The notes under the pieces are model-generated. The model ran no database searches and was not told the origin of the DNA. It saw only the letters and a list, made by a program, of their open reading frames with translations. DNA of 64,000 nucleotides from Kribbella catacumbae DSM 19601 (GTDB lineage: Bacteria; Actinomycetota; Actinomycetes; Propionibacteriales; Kribbellaceae), in assembly GCF_000372465.1 (NCBI RefSeq), contig NZ_AQUZ01000006.1, positions 62,001 through 126,000 of the forward strand, in the 5' to 3' direction. Of this stretch, positions 35,304 through 44,466 are shown one piece after another (position 1 is the stretch's first letter; the number at the start of each line of letters is the position of its first letter). Position numbers and translations under genes: made by a program.

Positions 35304-36359
35304 CTAAGCCACTTTGCTCTGGTCGCGGAGGTCACTGCCTACTTCGTGCATGTGGCCGAGGCCCATCCGGTACGACTCGATCACGCCGGTGTTCAGGTAC
35401 GGCATCCCGATGCGTTCGCAGTACGACTGGACGATCGGCTGGGCGAAGCGCAGGTTGGCGCGCGGCATGCTCGGGAACAGGTGGTGCTCGATCTGGTAGT
35501 TCAGGCCGCCCATCATCCAGTCGGTGACCAGGCCGCCCTTCACGTTGCGCGAGGTCAGCACCTGCTTTTCCAGGTGACCCCAGTTCGTGTCGGCGTCCGG
35601 CATCTCCATGCCCTTGTGGTTCGGGGCGAAGACGCTGCCCAGGTGCAGGCCGAACAGTGCGTGGTGCAACGCCGCGAACGCGATCGCCTTGCCGGGCGAC
35701 ATGATCAGGAACAGCGCGCCGAAGTACAGGATCAGGTGCGCGGCCATCAGGCCGAGCTCGATCCGGGCCTCACGCCTGGCGCGGCGGCCGACCAGGAACA
35801 GCACGCTGGACACCTTCAGGTTCAGGCCTTCGAGGGTGAGCAGCGGGAAGAAGATCTTCGCCTGGTGGCGGGTCAGCCAGCCGTACAGGCCGGTCCGGCC
35901 CTCGGCCTGCTCCAGCGTCCAGACCAGCACGCCCTCGCCGACGTCCGGGTCCTTGTCGGTGTGGTTCGGGTTCGCGTGGTGGCGGTTGTGCTTGTCGTTC
36001 CACCAGCCGTAGCTCATCCCGCAGACGAAATTGCCGTGCAGCATGCCCAGGACGTCGTGTAGTTTGCGGGAGCTGCCCACCTGCTGATGACCGGCGTCAT
36101 GACCGAAGAACGCCGCGCGGGTGGTGAAGATCGCGAGCGGGATCGTCAGCAGCAGCTGTAACCAGGAGTTACCGAGCAGGACGACGCCGGCCCAGGTCGC
36201 CGCCAGCAGCGCCACGTTCAAGGTGATCGCGATCACATAGGACGCAGTACGGCGCTCCAGCAGTCCTGCTTCCTTGACTTCGCGAAGCAGCGGCGCGAAG
36301 TCGCTGCCCTTCGTGGCCGGACGTTCGCGGTCAGGGGCAAGGGCAATGGGCTGCGCCAT
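35304..36359 (-). CDS. Membrane fatty acid desaturase
   Basis: 351 aa diiron desaturase with the three His boxes HDAGH, HNRHH and QIEHH, and four membrane helices. The QIEHH form is typical of acyl-lipid/acyl-CoA front-end or delta-9-like bacterial desaturases. ATG 36359 is preferred over an in-frame GTG-type start 12 bp upstream because GAGG is correctly spaced. A perfect palindrome GCACCCCGGGGTGC at 36470-36483 in the upstream region could be a regulator site. Confidence 0.9.
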   Translation of the reverse strand: MAQPIALAPDRERPATKGSDFAPLLREVKEAGLLERRTASYVIAITLNVALLAATWAGVVLLGNSWLQLLLTIPLAIFTTRAAFFGHDAGHQQVGSSRKLHDVLGMLHGNFVCGMSYGWWNDKHNRHHANPNHTDKDPDVGEGVLVWTLEQAEGRTGLYGWLTRHQAKIFFPLLTLEGLNLKVSSVLFLVGRRARREARIELGLMAAHLILYFGALFLIMSPGKAIAFAALHHALFGLHLGSVFAPNHKGMEMPDADTNWGHLEKQVLTSRNVKGGLVTDWMMGGLNYQIEHHLFPSMPRANLRFAQPIVQSYCERIGMPYLNTGVIESYRMGLGHMHEVGSDLRDQSKVA

Positions 36360-36595
36360 CGGTGTCCTCATCTCAGAGCGGTGGGAGGCCTAGGCGTTCA
36401 GCCGCGGGCCAGCGTAATGCATTCAGCCTGTGCCCTGAAGCCCTCGAAAACATGAGTGCTACTACCCGGGCACCCCGGGGTGCAGGAGCGTGCACGACAG
36501 TAGGGCTAGCACCACTGAGCCCGGCCTGACTCTCCGTCATGATGGGTACTGCCGGACCGATCTGGTCCACACCAAATGTCACGGGAGACACAGCA

Positions 36596-37891
36596 ATGAC
36601 GATCACGCAGCAGGCACCGAAGGCGCCGATGCGATTCCCCCGGCTGGCACAGCCCTTCATCGCGCTCGGGATGGCGATCCTCGCCGAGATCGGGATCGCC
36701 TTCTTCGTCCTGAACGTGGTGGCGGTGCCGCTGATCGCGGTCTGGGTCGGGATCCCGATGCTGCTGGTGTTCGTCCCGTGCACCCGCTGGTTCGCGAACT
36801 GCCACCGCGTCCTGTACGCCGGCTTCACCGGCAGCGTGATCCCCAAGCCGTACAAGAAGCCCCCGATGCCCGGCATCCTGATGTGGCTGCGGACGACGCT
36901 GTCGGACCCCGCGACCTGGCGGGACGTCGCCTGGCTGCTGGTGAACGCGGTGCTCGGCTTCACCCTGTCGCTGCTGTCGGCGGTGCTGTTCCTCGCCTCG
37001 CTCTTCTACCTGATCTACCCGTTCCTGGTTTGGGTCACTCCGGACGGCGTCTTCGACCAGCCGTTCGGCGTCTTCCGGGTGAACGTGGCCACCAGTTTCG
37101 TGATGATCCCGTTCGGCCTGCTCGCGTTCATGATCTGGCTCGGCGCGGGTGAGCGGCTGCTGAAGGCGAACGCGTTCATGGCCAGGTCGCTGCTCGGCCC
37201 GACCGAGAGCGCGCAACTGGCGATCCGGGTCCGCGAGCTGGCCGAGTCCCGCGCGGAGACCGTCGACACCCAGGCGGCCGAGCTGCGCCGGATCGAGCGC
37301 GACCTGCACGACGGCGCCCAGGCCCGGCTGGCGGCGCTGAGCATGAACCTCGGGATGGCCGAGGAGATGGTCAACCGCGACCCGGCCCAGGCAGCGGCAC
37401 TGCTCACCGAGGCGCGCGAGTCCGCGAGTACGGCGTTGTCGGAGCTGCGCGACCTGGTCCGTGGCATCCACCCGCCGGTGCTGGCCGACCGAGGGCTGGA
37501 AGGGGCGGTCAAGGCGCTCGCGATGAGCCTGCCCTTCAAGGTCGACGTGACGATCGAGATGCCCGGCCGGCCGGCCGCGCCGGTGGAGTCGGCGGCGTAC
37601 TTCGCGGTGGCCGAGGCGCTGGCCAACGCGCTCAAGCACGCGGCGGCGACGACGGCGTGGGTCCAGATCACCCACGAGCACGAGCGGCTGCACATCCTGG
37701 TCGGCGACGACGGGGTCGGTGGCGCGACGGTGCGACCCGGCGGCGGTCTGTACGGTATCGAAAGGCGGCTGGCCGCCTTCGACGGTACGTTGACCGTGGC
37801 CAGCCCGACCGGCGGGCCGACCACTGTGATCATGGAGTTGCCTTGCGAGTCGTCATCGCTGAAGATCACGCCCTCCTCCGGGAAGGCCTGA
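36596..37891 (+). CDS. NarL-type sensor histidine kinase
   Basis: 431 aa. Four membrane segments in a putative sensor domain (about 20-200), then HisKA_3 with the phosphoacceptor His in RRIERDLHDGAQARLAAL, then HATPase (AEALANALKHA N box, VGDDGVGGA G1). ATG 36596 with GGGAG upstream. The 3' end overlaps the response regulator start by 49 bp. The signal is unknown; no ligand motif is visible. Divergent from the desaturase, which could be a target, but that is only proximity. Confidence 0.9.
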   Translation: MTITQQAPKAPMRFPRLAQPFIALGMAILAEIGIAFFVLNVVAVPLIAVWVGIPMLLVFVPCTRWFANCHRVLYAGFTGSVIPKPYKKPPMPGILMWLRTTLSDPATWRDVAWLLVNAVLGFTLSLLSAVLFLASLFYLIYPFLVWVTPDGVFDQPFGVFRVNVATSFVMIPFGLLAFMIWLGAGERLLKANAFMARSLLGPTESAQLAIRVRELAESRAETVDTQAAELRRIERDLHDGAQARLAALSMNLGMAEEMVNRDPAQAAALLTEARESASTALSELRDLVRGIHPPVLADRGLEGAVKALAMSLPFKVDVTIEMPGRPAAPVESAAYFAVAEALANALKHAAATTAWVQITHEHERLHILVGDDGVGGATVRPGGGLYGIERRLAAFDGTLTVASPTGGPTTVIMELPCESSSLKITPSSGKA

Positions 37892-38490
37892 TCCGGCTAC
37901 TGGAAGCCCACGACTTCGAAGTACTCGAAGCCGTCGACAACGGCCCCCGGCTGGTACCGGCGCTCGTCGAGCACCGGCCGGACGTGGCCGTTGTCGACGT
38001 CCGGCTGCCACCGACGTTCACCGATGAGGGTCTGAAGGCGGCCATCGAGGCCCGCCAGCAGGTGCCCGGGTTGCCGGTGCTGGTGCTTTCGCAGTACGTC
38101 GAACAGCTGTATGCCCGGGAGCTCCTGACCGGGGGCGGTGGCGCGGTCGGGTATTTGCTCAAGGACCGGGTGTCGAACGTGGCCGAGTTCCTCGACTCGG
38201 TACGCCGGGTCGCGGCCGGCGGTACGGCGATGGACCCCGACGTGATCGGCCAGTTGCTGGCGCGCAACACGCGTGACGAGCCGATCGGCCGGCTGACCCC
38301 GCGTGAGTCCGAAGTACTGGGGCTGATGGCCGAGGGGCGCTCCAACGCCGCCATCGCCAGCGCCCTCTTCGTCACCGAGAAGGCCGTGTCGAAGCACACC
38401 AACAACATCTTCGCCAAGCTCGACCTGCCGCCGTCGGAAGACGACAACCGCCGCGTGATGGCGGTTCTCACTTATTTGTCTTCCCGGTGA
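37843..38490 (+). CDS. NarL/LuxR-type response regulator
   Basis: 215 aa. Receiver domain (LRVVIAEDHALLREGLIRLL; phospho-Asp in VAVVDVRLPP; Lys in YLLKDRVSN) and LuxR HTH (LTPRESEVLGLMAEGRSNAA, KAVSKHTNNIFAKL). The TTG start at 37843 is inferred: it is 5 nt after GGAG and directly precedes the first beta strand. Cognate partner of the overlapping kinase. Confidence 0.9.
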   Translation: MRVVIAEDHALLREGLIRLLEAHDFEVLEAVDNGPRLVPALVEHRPDVAVVDVRLPPTFTDEGLKAAIEARQQVPGLPVLVLSQYVEQLYARELLTGGGGAVGYLLKDRVSNVAEFLDSVRRVAAGGTAMDPDVIGQLLARNTRDEPIGRLTPRESEVLGLMAEGRSNAAIASALFVTEKAVSKHTNNIFAKLDLPPSEDDNRRVMAVLTYLSSR

Positions 38491-38558
38491 TGTAGAGGAC
38501 GTCGGGCCGGCTTCGTCCCTGGGTGTCAGCAGCACATGAATCGACGGGAGTTTTCGAG

Positions 38559-38972
38559 ATGACGAAGTTTCTGATTGTCGTGGACTACAGCCCCGGTGTG
38601 GTCGACACGCCGATGACCGAGTGGGCGGCCGAGGACGTCAAGGCGCACATGGCCTACTACACGGCACTGAACGAGGAACTGCGGGCCAGTGGAGAACTGG
38701 TCGAGCACCTGGCGTTGAGCTGGCCGGACGAGGCCAAGACCGTCACGTCGGACGGCAAGGCAGCAGTCGTCACCGACGGCCCGTTCGTCGAGTCCAAGGA
38801 GATGCTGGCCGGCTTCCAGCTGGTCGACGTGGACTCCCTGGAGCGCGCCATCGAAATCGCCGCCCTGGTCTCCCAGGTCCCCGGCCCCGGCGGCGTCCCC
38901 CTCCAACAACCAATCGGCGTCCGCCGAGTAATGACCGACGCAGACTTCGAGGAGCTCAACCCGCTCGGGTAG
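38559..38972 (+). CDS. YciI/DGPF-domain protein
   Basis: 137 aa second YCII-type protein (MTKFLIVVDYSPGVVDTPM, VVTDGPFVESKEMLAGFQLV), about 18 residues longer than the copy at 3.5 kb. No adjacent ECF sigma factor. The stop is 3 bp from palindromic element P1-B. Confidence 0.8.
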   Translation: MTKFLIVVDYSPGVVDTPMTEWAAEDVKAHMAYYTALNEELRASGELVEHLALSWPDEAKTVTSDGKAAVVTDGPFVESKEMLAGFQLVDVDSLERAIEIAALVSQVPGPGGVPLQQPIGVRRVMTDADFEELNPLG

Positions 38973-38975
38973 CCC

Positions 38976-39075
38976 GTCCCGACCGACAGGACATAGTCCC
39001 CGGACTGCGCTTTCCAGCCGCCTCCGTGAGCGTGGCGGGCAGGCTCGGCGACGAGTATGTCCTGTCGGTCGGGAC
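38976..39075. repeat. Palindromic element, family P1, copy B
   Basis: 100 bp; 23-bp arms (38976-38998, 39053-39075; GTCCCGACCGACAGGACATA + GTC) with one mismatch around a 54-nt loop containing an inner CCGCC/GGCGG stem. Differs from copy C at one base in 100 (39055). Begins 3 bp after a stop codon. Confidence 0.95.
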
Positions 39076-39128
39076 AGCCTGTGGATAAACTTCAGCGCGG
39101 GAGCGGCACAACGGGGCAGGATCTGGCG

Positions 39129-39980
39129 GTGGAATCCTTGCCTGAAGTGCTGGCCCGCTTGGGCGGTCGAGCCAGCTTCGCCGAACTGACCCAGGTCACG
39201 TCGAAACGAGAACTGGCGACCGCTGTGAGAGCTGGGGACGTCCAGCGACTGGCGAAGGGGGTCTACGGCCTGCCTGGTCCGTCGACCGATCACCACGTTG
39301 CCGTGGCCTACGACGGGGTTGTGTCGCACCTGAGTGCGGCACTCGCGTGGGATCTGCCATTGGTCGCGCCGCCGAAGAAGCCACACATCACCGTGCCGAA
39401 GAAGCGTCGTCCCCGCTCGGGACCGCCCGCGGTCCTGCACTGGGCGGCGATCTCGGCGGAGGACCAGTCGCGCCGGCTGACCTCATTGGTCCGAACGGTG
39501 ACCGACTGCGTCCGGATCCTGTCCTTCGGCGAGGCACTCGCTGTCGCCGACTCGAGTCTGCACCACGGGCTGACACGCCAGGAACTGATCACGGCCGCCG
39601 CGGCGATGCGCGGAATCGGCTCTACCAAGGCACGTGAGGTTGCCGCCCTCGCCACTCGCGGAGGCGAGAGTTTTCTCGAGTCGATGCTGCGGGCGCTGCT
39701 GATAGCGAACAACATCGAGGGTTTCGAGCCGCAGGTCGTGGTTCAGCGAGGCTGGTTCAGCGCGCGCGTGGATCTAGGGCATCGACAGGCGATGGTAGCC
39801 CTGGAGGCGGAGGGGTACGAGTTCCACGGATCGAGTAGGGACTTCGCTGCCGATTGCCACCGCTACGACGAACTGGTCGCGGAGGGCTGGCTGGTGCTGA
39901 GGTTCACCTACCACCAGGTGCTGAATGAGCCGGCCTGGGTGATCGCCACGATCAGGGAGGCGCTTGCGCAGAGGCGGTAA
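39129..39980 (+). CDS. Orphan AbiEi-like / DUF559-type nuclease-fold protein
   Basis: 283 aa. N-terminal AbiEi-like winged helix (FAELTQVTSKRELATAV, VQRLAKGVYGLPG), a middle domain VVSHLSAALAWDLPL..., and a C-terminal PD-(D/E)XK fold: Glu in GGESFLESML, Asp in SARVDLGHRQ and the E-x-E of VALEAEGYEF, ending in a Vsr/DUF559-like VLRFTYHQVL. The start is GTG 39129 with AGGA upstream; the ATG at 39057 lies inside the palindrome and is rejected. It is flanked on both sides by P1 palindromes. Confidence 0.75.
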   Translation: MESLPEVLARLGGRASFAELTQVTSKRELATAVRAGDVQRLAKGVYGLPGPSTDHHVAVAYDGVVSHLSAALAWDLPLVAPPKKPHITVPKKRRPRSGPPAVLHWAAISAEDQSRRLTSLVRTVTDCVRILSFGEALAVADSSLHHGLTRQELITAAAAMRGIGSTKAREVAALATRGGESFLESMLRALLIANNIEGFEPQVVVQRGWFSARVDLGHRQAMVALEAEGYEFHGSSRDFAADCHRYDELVAEGWLVLRFTYHQVLNEPAWVIATIREALAQRR

Positions 39981-39982
39981 CC

Positions 39983-40082
39983 GTCCCGACCGACAGGACA
40001 TAGTCCCCGGACTGCGCTTTCCAGCCGCCTCCGTGAGCGTGGCGGGCAGGCTCGGCGACGACTATGTCCTGTCGGTCGGGAC
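39983..40082. repeat. Palindromic element, family P1, copy C
   Basis: 100 bp with perfect 23-bp arms (39983-40005, 40060-40082) and the same 54-nt loop as copy B. It fits exactly between two converging genes: 2 bp after the stop at 39980 and 4 bp before the ABC ATPase stop at 40087. Confidence 0.95.
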
Positions 40083-40086
40083 AAAA

Positions 40087-40818
40087 TCAGAGGCGGATGC
40101 GGCGGAGGAAGTCCTGGGTGCGGGGTTGCTGGGGGTTGGCCAGGACTTGGGAGGGTGGGCCGACTTCCAGGGGGCGGCCGTTGTGAAGGAAGCAGACTTG
40201 GTCGGCTACTGAGCGGGCGAAGGTCATTTCGTGGGTGCAGATGAGCATGGTCATGCCTTCGGACTTGAGGTCGCCGAGGAGGTCCAGGACTTCGCCGACT
40301 AGTTCGGGGTCTAGGGCTGAGGTGATCTCGTCGAGGAGCATGAGTTTCGGGGAGTTGACCAGGGCGCGGGCGATGGCTGCTCGTTGTTGCTGGCCGCCGG
40401 AGAGTTCGTCGGGCTTGGCGGTTGCCTTCGCTGCCAGGCCGACTCGGTCCAGCATCTCCAGTGCCCGGGTGCGTGCGACGGCCGGGCGTACCCCGTGGAC
40501 GCGGATCGGTGCGAGGGTGACGTTGTCCAGTACCGAGAGGTGCGGGAACAGGTTGTAGGCCTGGAAGACGATGCCGATGCCGGAGCGGACCCGGTCGGTG
40601 TCGATGCGTGGGTCGGTGATGTCGGTGCCGTCCAGCTCGATCACGCCGTCGTCGACCGTCTCCAGCAGGTTCACGCAGCGCAGCAGAGTGGACTTGCCGG
40701 AGCCGGACGCGCCGATCAGGACGACGCACTCCCCCGCCTCGACCTCCAGGCTGAAGTCGTCGAGCACGAGATTGCTCCCGAACGATTTCCGCACGTCGCG
40801 GATGGACAGCAGGCTCAC
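40087..40818 (-). CDS. Polar amino acid ABC transporter ATPase (GlnQ type)
   Basis: 243 aa. Walker A GASGSGKST, Q-loop VFQAYNLFPHL, signature LSGGQQQRAAIA, Walker B LMLLDEITSALD, H-loop CTHEM. The start overlaps the permease stop by 4 bp. Energises import by the two upstream genes. Confidence 0.95.
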   Translation of the reverse strand: MSLLSIRDVRKSFGSNLVLDDFSLEVEAGECVVLIGASGSGKSTLLRCVNLLETVDDGVIELDGTDITDPRIDTDRVRSGIGIVFQAYNLFPHLSVLDNVTLAPIRVHGVRPAVARTRALEMLDRVGLAAKATAKPDELSGGQQQRAAIARALVNSPKLMLLDEITSALDPELVGEVLDLLGDLKSEGMTMLICTHEMTFARSVADQVCFLHNGRPLEVGPPSQVLANPQQPRTQDFLRRIRL

Positions 40819-41666
40819 ACCACACCTCCCCCGGCGCCGTACCAGCCCTGCCGCCGGGCGACCCAGTCGGTCAACCGGGTCAGCGGGATGGTCAGCGCGA
40901 CGAACAGCAACCCGGCCACGACGTACGGGGTGAAGTTGAAGTCCTCCGCCGTCTCCAGTTGCGCCGCGCGGATCGCGTCGATGACACCCAGTACTGCGAT
41001 CAACCCCGAATCCTTCTGCAGCGAGACGAAGTCGTTCAGCAGCGGCGGCAGGACCCGGCGTACAGCCTGAGGCAGTACGACGAAGCGCAGCGTCTGCTGG
41101 TGGGACAGCCCGAGGGACCGTGCCGCGGCTCGCTGGGACGGGTGGATCGACTCGATCCCGGCGCGGAAGACCTCAGCCACGTACGACGAATAGGTGAGCA
41201 CCAACGCGGCGCCTCCCCAGATCACTGCCTGGTTGGGCAAACCGCGCAACTGCAGAGCCGGTACGCCGAAGCCGAGCAGGAAGATCACCAGAAGCAGAGG
41301 CAGCCCGCGGAAGATGTCGGTGTAGGCGGCGGCGAACATCCGGAGTGGGAAGAAGATCGGCCCGCGGAGCGTGCGCATGATCGCCAGGGTCAGGCCGAAG
41401 AGCACGATCAGTACCGCGCAGACGAGCATCACCCGGACGTTCAGCCAGAGGCCCTGGGCAACGACCGGCAACGCCTCCCAGCCGCGATCGAAGTCGAAGA
41501 ACGTCGCCCGCACCCGCGGCCAGCCCGGCGTCGAGCCGACACCGAAGACCACCAAAGCGACCAGCACCACAGTGCTGATACCAGCGATCAGCCCGGACCG
41601 AATCGTCCGCTGCCGGCGATACTTCAATCTTTCCTGTTGAAGTGCCGAGGGTTGCCAGTCGCTCAC
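40815..41666 (-). CDS. Polar amino acid ABC transporter permease (HisM/GlnP type)
   Basis: 283 aa. Five to six membrane helices, including one near residue 30, and the family motif DIFRGLPLLLVIFLLGFG with EAA-like GIESIHPSQRAAARSLGLSH. The GTG start at 41666 is chosen because it overlaps the binding-protein stop (GTGA). Confidence 0.92.
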   Translation of the reverse strand: MSDWQPSALQQERLKYRRQRTIRSGLIAGISTVVLVALVVFGVGSTPGWPRVRATFFDFDRGWEALPVVAQGLWLNVRVMLVCAVLIVLFGLTLAIMRTLRGPIFFPLRMFAAAYTDIFRGLPLLLVIFLLGFGVPALQLRGLPNQAVIWGGAALVLTYSSYVAEVFRAGIESIHPSQRAAARSLGLSHQQTLRFVVLPQAVRRVLPPLLNDFVSLQKDSGLIAVLGVIDAIRAAQLETAEDFNFTPYVVAGLLFVALTIPLTRLTDWVARRQGWYGAGGGVV

Positions 41667-42523
41667 GAGAGTTCCGGTGCGCCTTCCGCGGTGAGCCACT
41701 GCTTCTGGAGGTTGGCCAGAGTGCCGTCGGCGCGCAGCGCGTCGACCGCCTGCGACACGCACGACGTGAGCTTCGAGCCCTTCTCCAGCACGAAGCCGAA
41801 CTGTTCAGGCTTGTCCGTCGCCGGCAACTGACCGACGATCTTGCCCTGGTCGAGCTGCGCCGCGGTCATGTAGAAGCCGGTCGGCAGGTCGACGACGATC
41901 CCGTCGATCTGCTTGTTCTTCAGCGCCTGCACGGCCAGGTCGTTGGAGTCGAACACGGCCGGCTGCTGCTTCGGCTTGATCACGTCGCGCAGCGAGGTGT
42001 AGCTCGTCGTCCCGACCTGCGCGCCGAGCTTCGCATCGACCAGCCCGGCGACCGACGTCACGTTCGCGATCTTGCTGCCGGCCGTGGTGATCACGGTCTG
42101 CCGGACGTCGTAGTACCCGGTGGAGAAGTCGACGGCCTTGCGGCGGTCCTCGGAGATCGACACCTGGTTGATGTCCAGGTCGAACTTCTTCGGCCCGGGC
42201 GCGAAGGCGTTGTTGAACTGCACGGTCAGCCACTTCACCTCGGCCTTGGCGAACCCCAGCTTCTCGGCGACGGCGTAGGTCACGGCCGACTCGTACCCCT
42301 TGCCGTTGGCCGGGTCATCACCCGAGAACCACGGCTCGTACGCCGGTTTGTCGGTGCCGACCGTGAACGTCCCGGCGGTCTTCAACGCCAGCTTGTCCTT
42401 GCCGCACGCGTCCGCCGAGGACGGCGACGACGCAGTACCGGCGGAGTCTTCTTCGGGAGCGCAAGCAGCAAGCCCGACAACAGCAAGGGCGGCCACCACA
42501 ACCAGGGCTGAACGAGCAGTCAT
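41663..42523 (-). CDS. Amino acid-binding lipoprotein (family 3)
   Basis: 286 aa. Lipobox VGLAACAPEE. The SBP_bac_3 fold shows FTVGTDKPAYEPWF, FDLDINQVSISEDRRKAVDF and IDGIVVDLPTGFY. Binds a polar or charged amino acid or related compound. ATG 42523 overlaps the AraC gene stop (ATGA); there is no strong Shine-Dalgarno, so it may rely on translational coupling. Confidence 0.9.
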   Translation of the reverse strand: MTARSALVVVAALAVVGLAACAPEEDSAGTASSPSSADACGKDKLALKTAGTFTVGTDKPAYEPWFSGDDPANGKGYESAVTYAVAEKLGFAKAEVKWLTVQFNNAFAPGPKKFDLDINQVSISEDRRKAVDFSTGYYDVRQTVITTAGSKIANVTSVAGLVDAKLGAQVGTTSYTSLRDVIKPKQQPAVFDSNDLAVQALKNKQIDGIVVDLPTGFYMTAAQLDQGKIVGQLPATDKPEQFGFVLEKGSKLTSCVSQAVDALRADGTLANLQKQWLTAEGAPELS

Positions 42524-43344
42524 GGCAGCAGCGTAGAGCCCAACTGCTGCCTGTACTGCGTGGGGCTGTGGCCGGTGTGGACGCGGAAGCGGGTGGAGAA
42601 GTACAGCGGGTTGGTGAAACCGACGTCCGCGGCGATCGAGGCGACGGGGCGGCTGGTGAGTTCGAGCAAGCGGCTGGCGGCGTCGAGGCGGCGGCGTTCG
42701 ACGAATTGCTGCGGGGTGACGCCCAGTTGGGCGCGGAAGAGATGAGCGAAGCGGGAGATCGACAAGTTGCTCGCGCGAGCCAGCACCGTGATCGACAGGT
42801 CGCCGCGCAGGTTGCGGTCGACGTACTCGATGGCGCGGAGCAGTCGGTCGTCGATCTGGGCGGCCTTGGGGTTCTGGGTGTCGCACCAGAGCAGCGCGGC
42901 TTCGAGCGCGTTGAAGCTGAGCAGCTCTCCCTGCGGCAGGACGCTGTCCTGATGCCAGACCGCCTCGGAGAGCGCCTGAGTGATGCGGTCGGCCGCGCTC
43001 GGGCTGGGCTGCAACTGAAGGATGCCTGGGGCAACGGCTGGCCAGTCGAGGAGGGGTAGCCAGTCTGGTCTCGGGTGGAAGTGGGCGAAGAGGAAATGCC
43101 AGCGGTCGCCGGCCGTCCCGTAGTCCTGCAAGGTGCCGGGCCGGATCAACGAGGTCACGGCTGGGCCGGCGTGGATCCCGCCACCGAGGCTGCCGAGACC
43201 GTCCAGGGTATGGATCAGCAGCCAGTCCGTCGTACCGCGACGGCGGTAGGTGGTGTAGCTCGGGCCTTCGTCGAACTCGCCGGCCAGCAGTCGCCGTACG
43301 GTCGGCGTGAAGGAATCCGATCTAGCAGGATCTCGAAGGTTCAC
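42520..43344 (-). CDS. AraC family transcriptional regulator
   Basis: 274 aa. N-terminal cupin-like sensing domain (about 10-150) and two C-terminal HTH motifs (ITVLARASNLSISRFAHLFR and ASIAADVGFTNPLYFSTRFR). It is divergent from the PhyH gene (49-bp gap) and directly coupled by a 4-bp overlap to an amino-acid importer, so it may control both. Confidence 0.9.
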   Translation of the reverse strand: MNLRDPARSDSFTPTVRRLLAGEFDEGPSYTTYRRRGTTDWLLIHTLDGLGSLGGGIHAGPAVTSLIRPGTLQDYGTAGDRWHFLFAHFHPRPDWLPLLDWPAVAPGILQLQPSPSAADRITQALSEAVWHQDSVLPQGELLSFNALEAALLWCDTQNPKAAQIDDRLLRAIEYVDRNLRGDLSITVLARASNLSISRFAHLFRAQLGVTPQQFVERRRLDAASRLLELTSRPVASIAADVGFTNPLYFSTRFRVHTGHSPTQYRQQLGSTLLP

Positions 43345-43393
43345 AGCTCGATAGGTTATCCACAGATCACCCTAGCCGACAGATCCTGGAGAC

Positions 43394-44182
43394 ATGACCA
43401 GCACAGTTGCAGAGGTATACGACCGGGACGGGATCGTGCAGGTCCCCGGGTTGCTCAGTCCGGCCGAGGTCGACCAGATCAAGGCTGCCTACATGACTCA
43501 GGTCGCGGTCGACCACTCCCTGGCGATCGACGACAACGTCCCCGCGGAGGACCCGCTCGCGCGGTACCCGCGGTTCGTCCACCCGCATCGGCGGACCGAG
43601 GTGGAGGCCGGCCGGCTGGCCTTGGAGTTGATGCTCGACAGCCGGATCCTCGATGTCGTCGAGACCCTGATCGGCCCCGCGCTGGGGGCTCAGTCGATGT
43701 TCTACTTCAAGCCGCCCGGTGCACGTGGGCAGGCGATGCACCAGGACAACACGTTCCTGCGGGCGCACCCGGAGACCTGTCTCGCGGCCTGGATCGCGAT
43801 CGATGACGTGGACACGGAGAACGGCGGGCTCGCGGTGGTTCCCGGCTCGCACGAGATCGAGCTCGTCTGCCCCGAGCAGGCTGATCTGAGCGAGTCGTTC
43901 ACCAATGCCGAAGTACCGATTCCCGACGGGCTCAGCAAGGTGCAGACCCGGATGAAGGCCGGCGACGTGCTCTTCTTCCACGGCAGCGTCGTCCACGGCT
44001 CCCGGCCGAACACCAGCGCGGAACGCTTCCGCCGCTCGCTGATCTTCCACTACATCCCCGAAGAGAGCACCGAGATCGCCGCCTTCTACAACCCGCTGGT
44101 CCGCCCGGACCGCAGGACGACCGTCATCAGCGAGGCCATCGGCGGCGGCCCCTGCGGCGACTACGCCACCGCCGAACCGTAA
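43394..44182 (+). CDS. Phytanoyl-CoA dioxygenase (PhyH) family oxygenase
   Basis: 262 aa Fe(II)/2-oxoglutarate oxygenase. Iron ligands His-x-Asp in GQAMHQDNTF and distal His in FFHGSVVHGS; 2-oxoglutarate Arg in FRRSLIFHYIP. The substrate is unknown. PhyH genes paired divergently with AraC regulators are common in actinobacteria with sugar or natural-product catabolism. Confidence 0.88.
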   Translation: MTSTVAEVYDRDGIVQVPGLLSPAEVDQIKAAYMTQVAVDHSLAIDDNVPAEDPLARYPRFVHPHRRTEVEAGRLALELMLDSRILDVVETLIGPALGAQSMFYFKPPGARGQAMHQDNTFLRAHPETCLAAWIAIDDVDTENGGLAVVPGSHEIELVCPEQADLSESFTNAEVPIPDGLSKVQTRMKAGDVLFFHGSVVHGSRPNTSAERFRRSLIFHYIPEESTEIAAFYNPLVRPDRRTTVISEAIGGGPCGDYATAEP

Positions 44183-44466
44183 ACCGCGCCGGTACCACCT
44201 GGCGGGCCGGCCGGGCGCCGCCCACCACCGGGCCGTCTCGCGACCTTGTGCACCACCTGAGCAAATTCCAAGGCGCCCAGGTCACTCACGTCATGCACAA
44301 AGCCGGCCATCCTCGCCGACCGGGGAGGAAAATACTCCCGAACTGGGCCAAGATCCGCCCCAAGCCCGGCGAATATCCTCCCCACCCGCCATCACCAAAG
44401 CCGAATCCAGCGGAGTGCTATCCGAGGTGGTACCTGCGCCAGCCCCGTCACCACGGCCGCCCCTCA

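Noticed and set aside
38976..39075. Target-site duplication around P1-B (AGCC on both sides).
   Set aside because: The left AGCC is offset by one base and copies A and C show no matching duplication.
39057..39128. Earlier ATG for the AbiEi-like/nuclease gene.
   Set aside because: That codon lies inside the P1 palindrome arm and the added 24 residues have no domain character; GTG 39129 has a ribosome site.
39983..40082. P1 considered as a plain intrinsic terminator only.
   Set aside because: The stem is far longer than needed, the loop is 54 nt, there is no U-tract, and near-identical copies recur, so a repeat element is the better primary description.
44161..44385. Small open frame in the 44.2-44.6 kb gap.
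   Set aside because: No ribosome site or domain; the stretch is dominated by inverted repeats.
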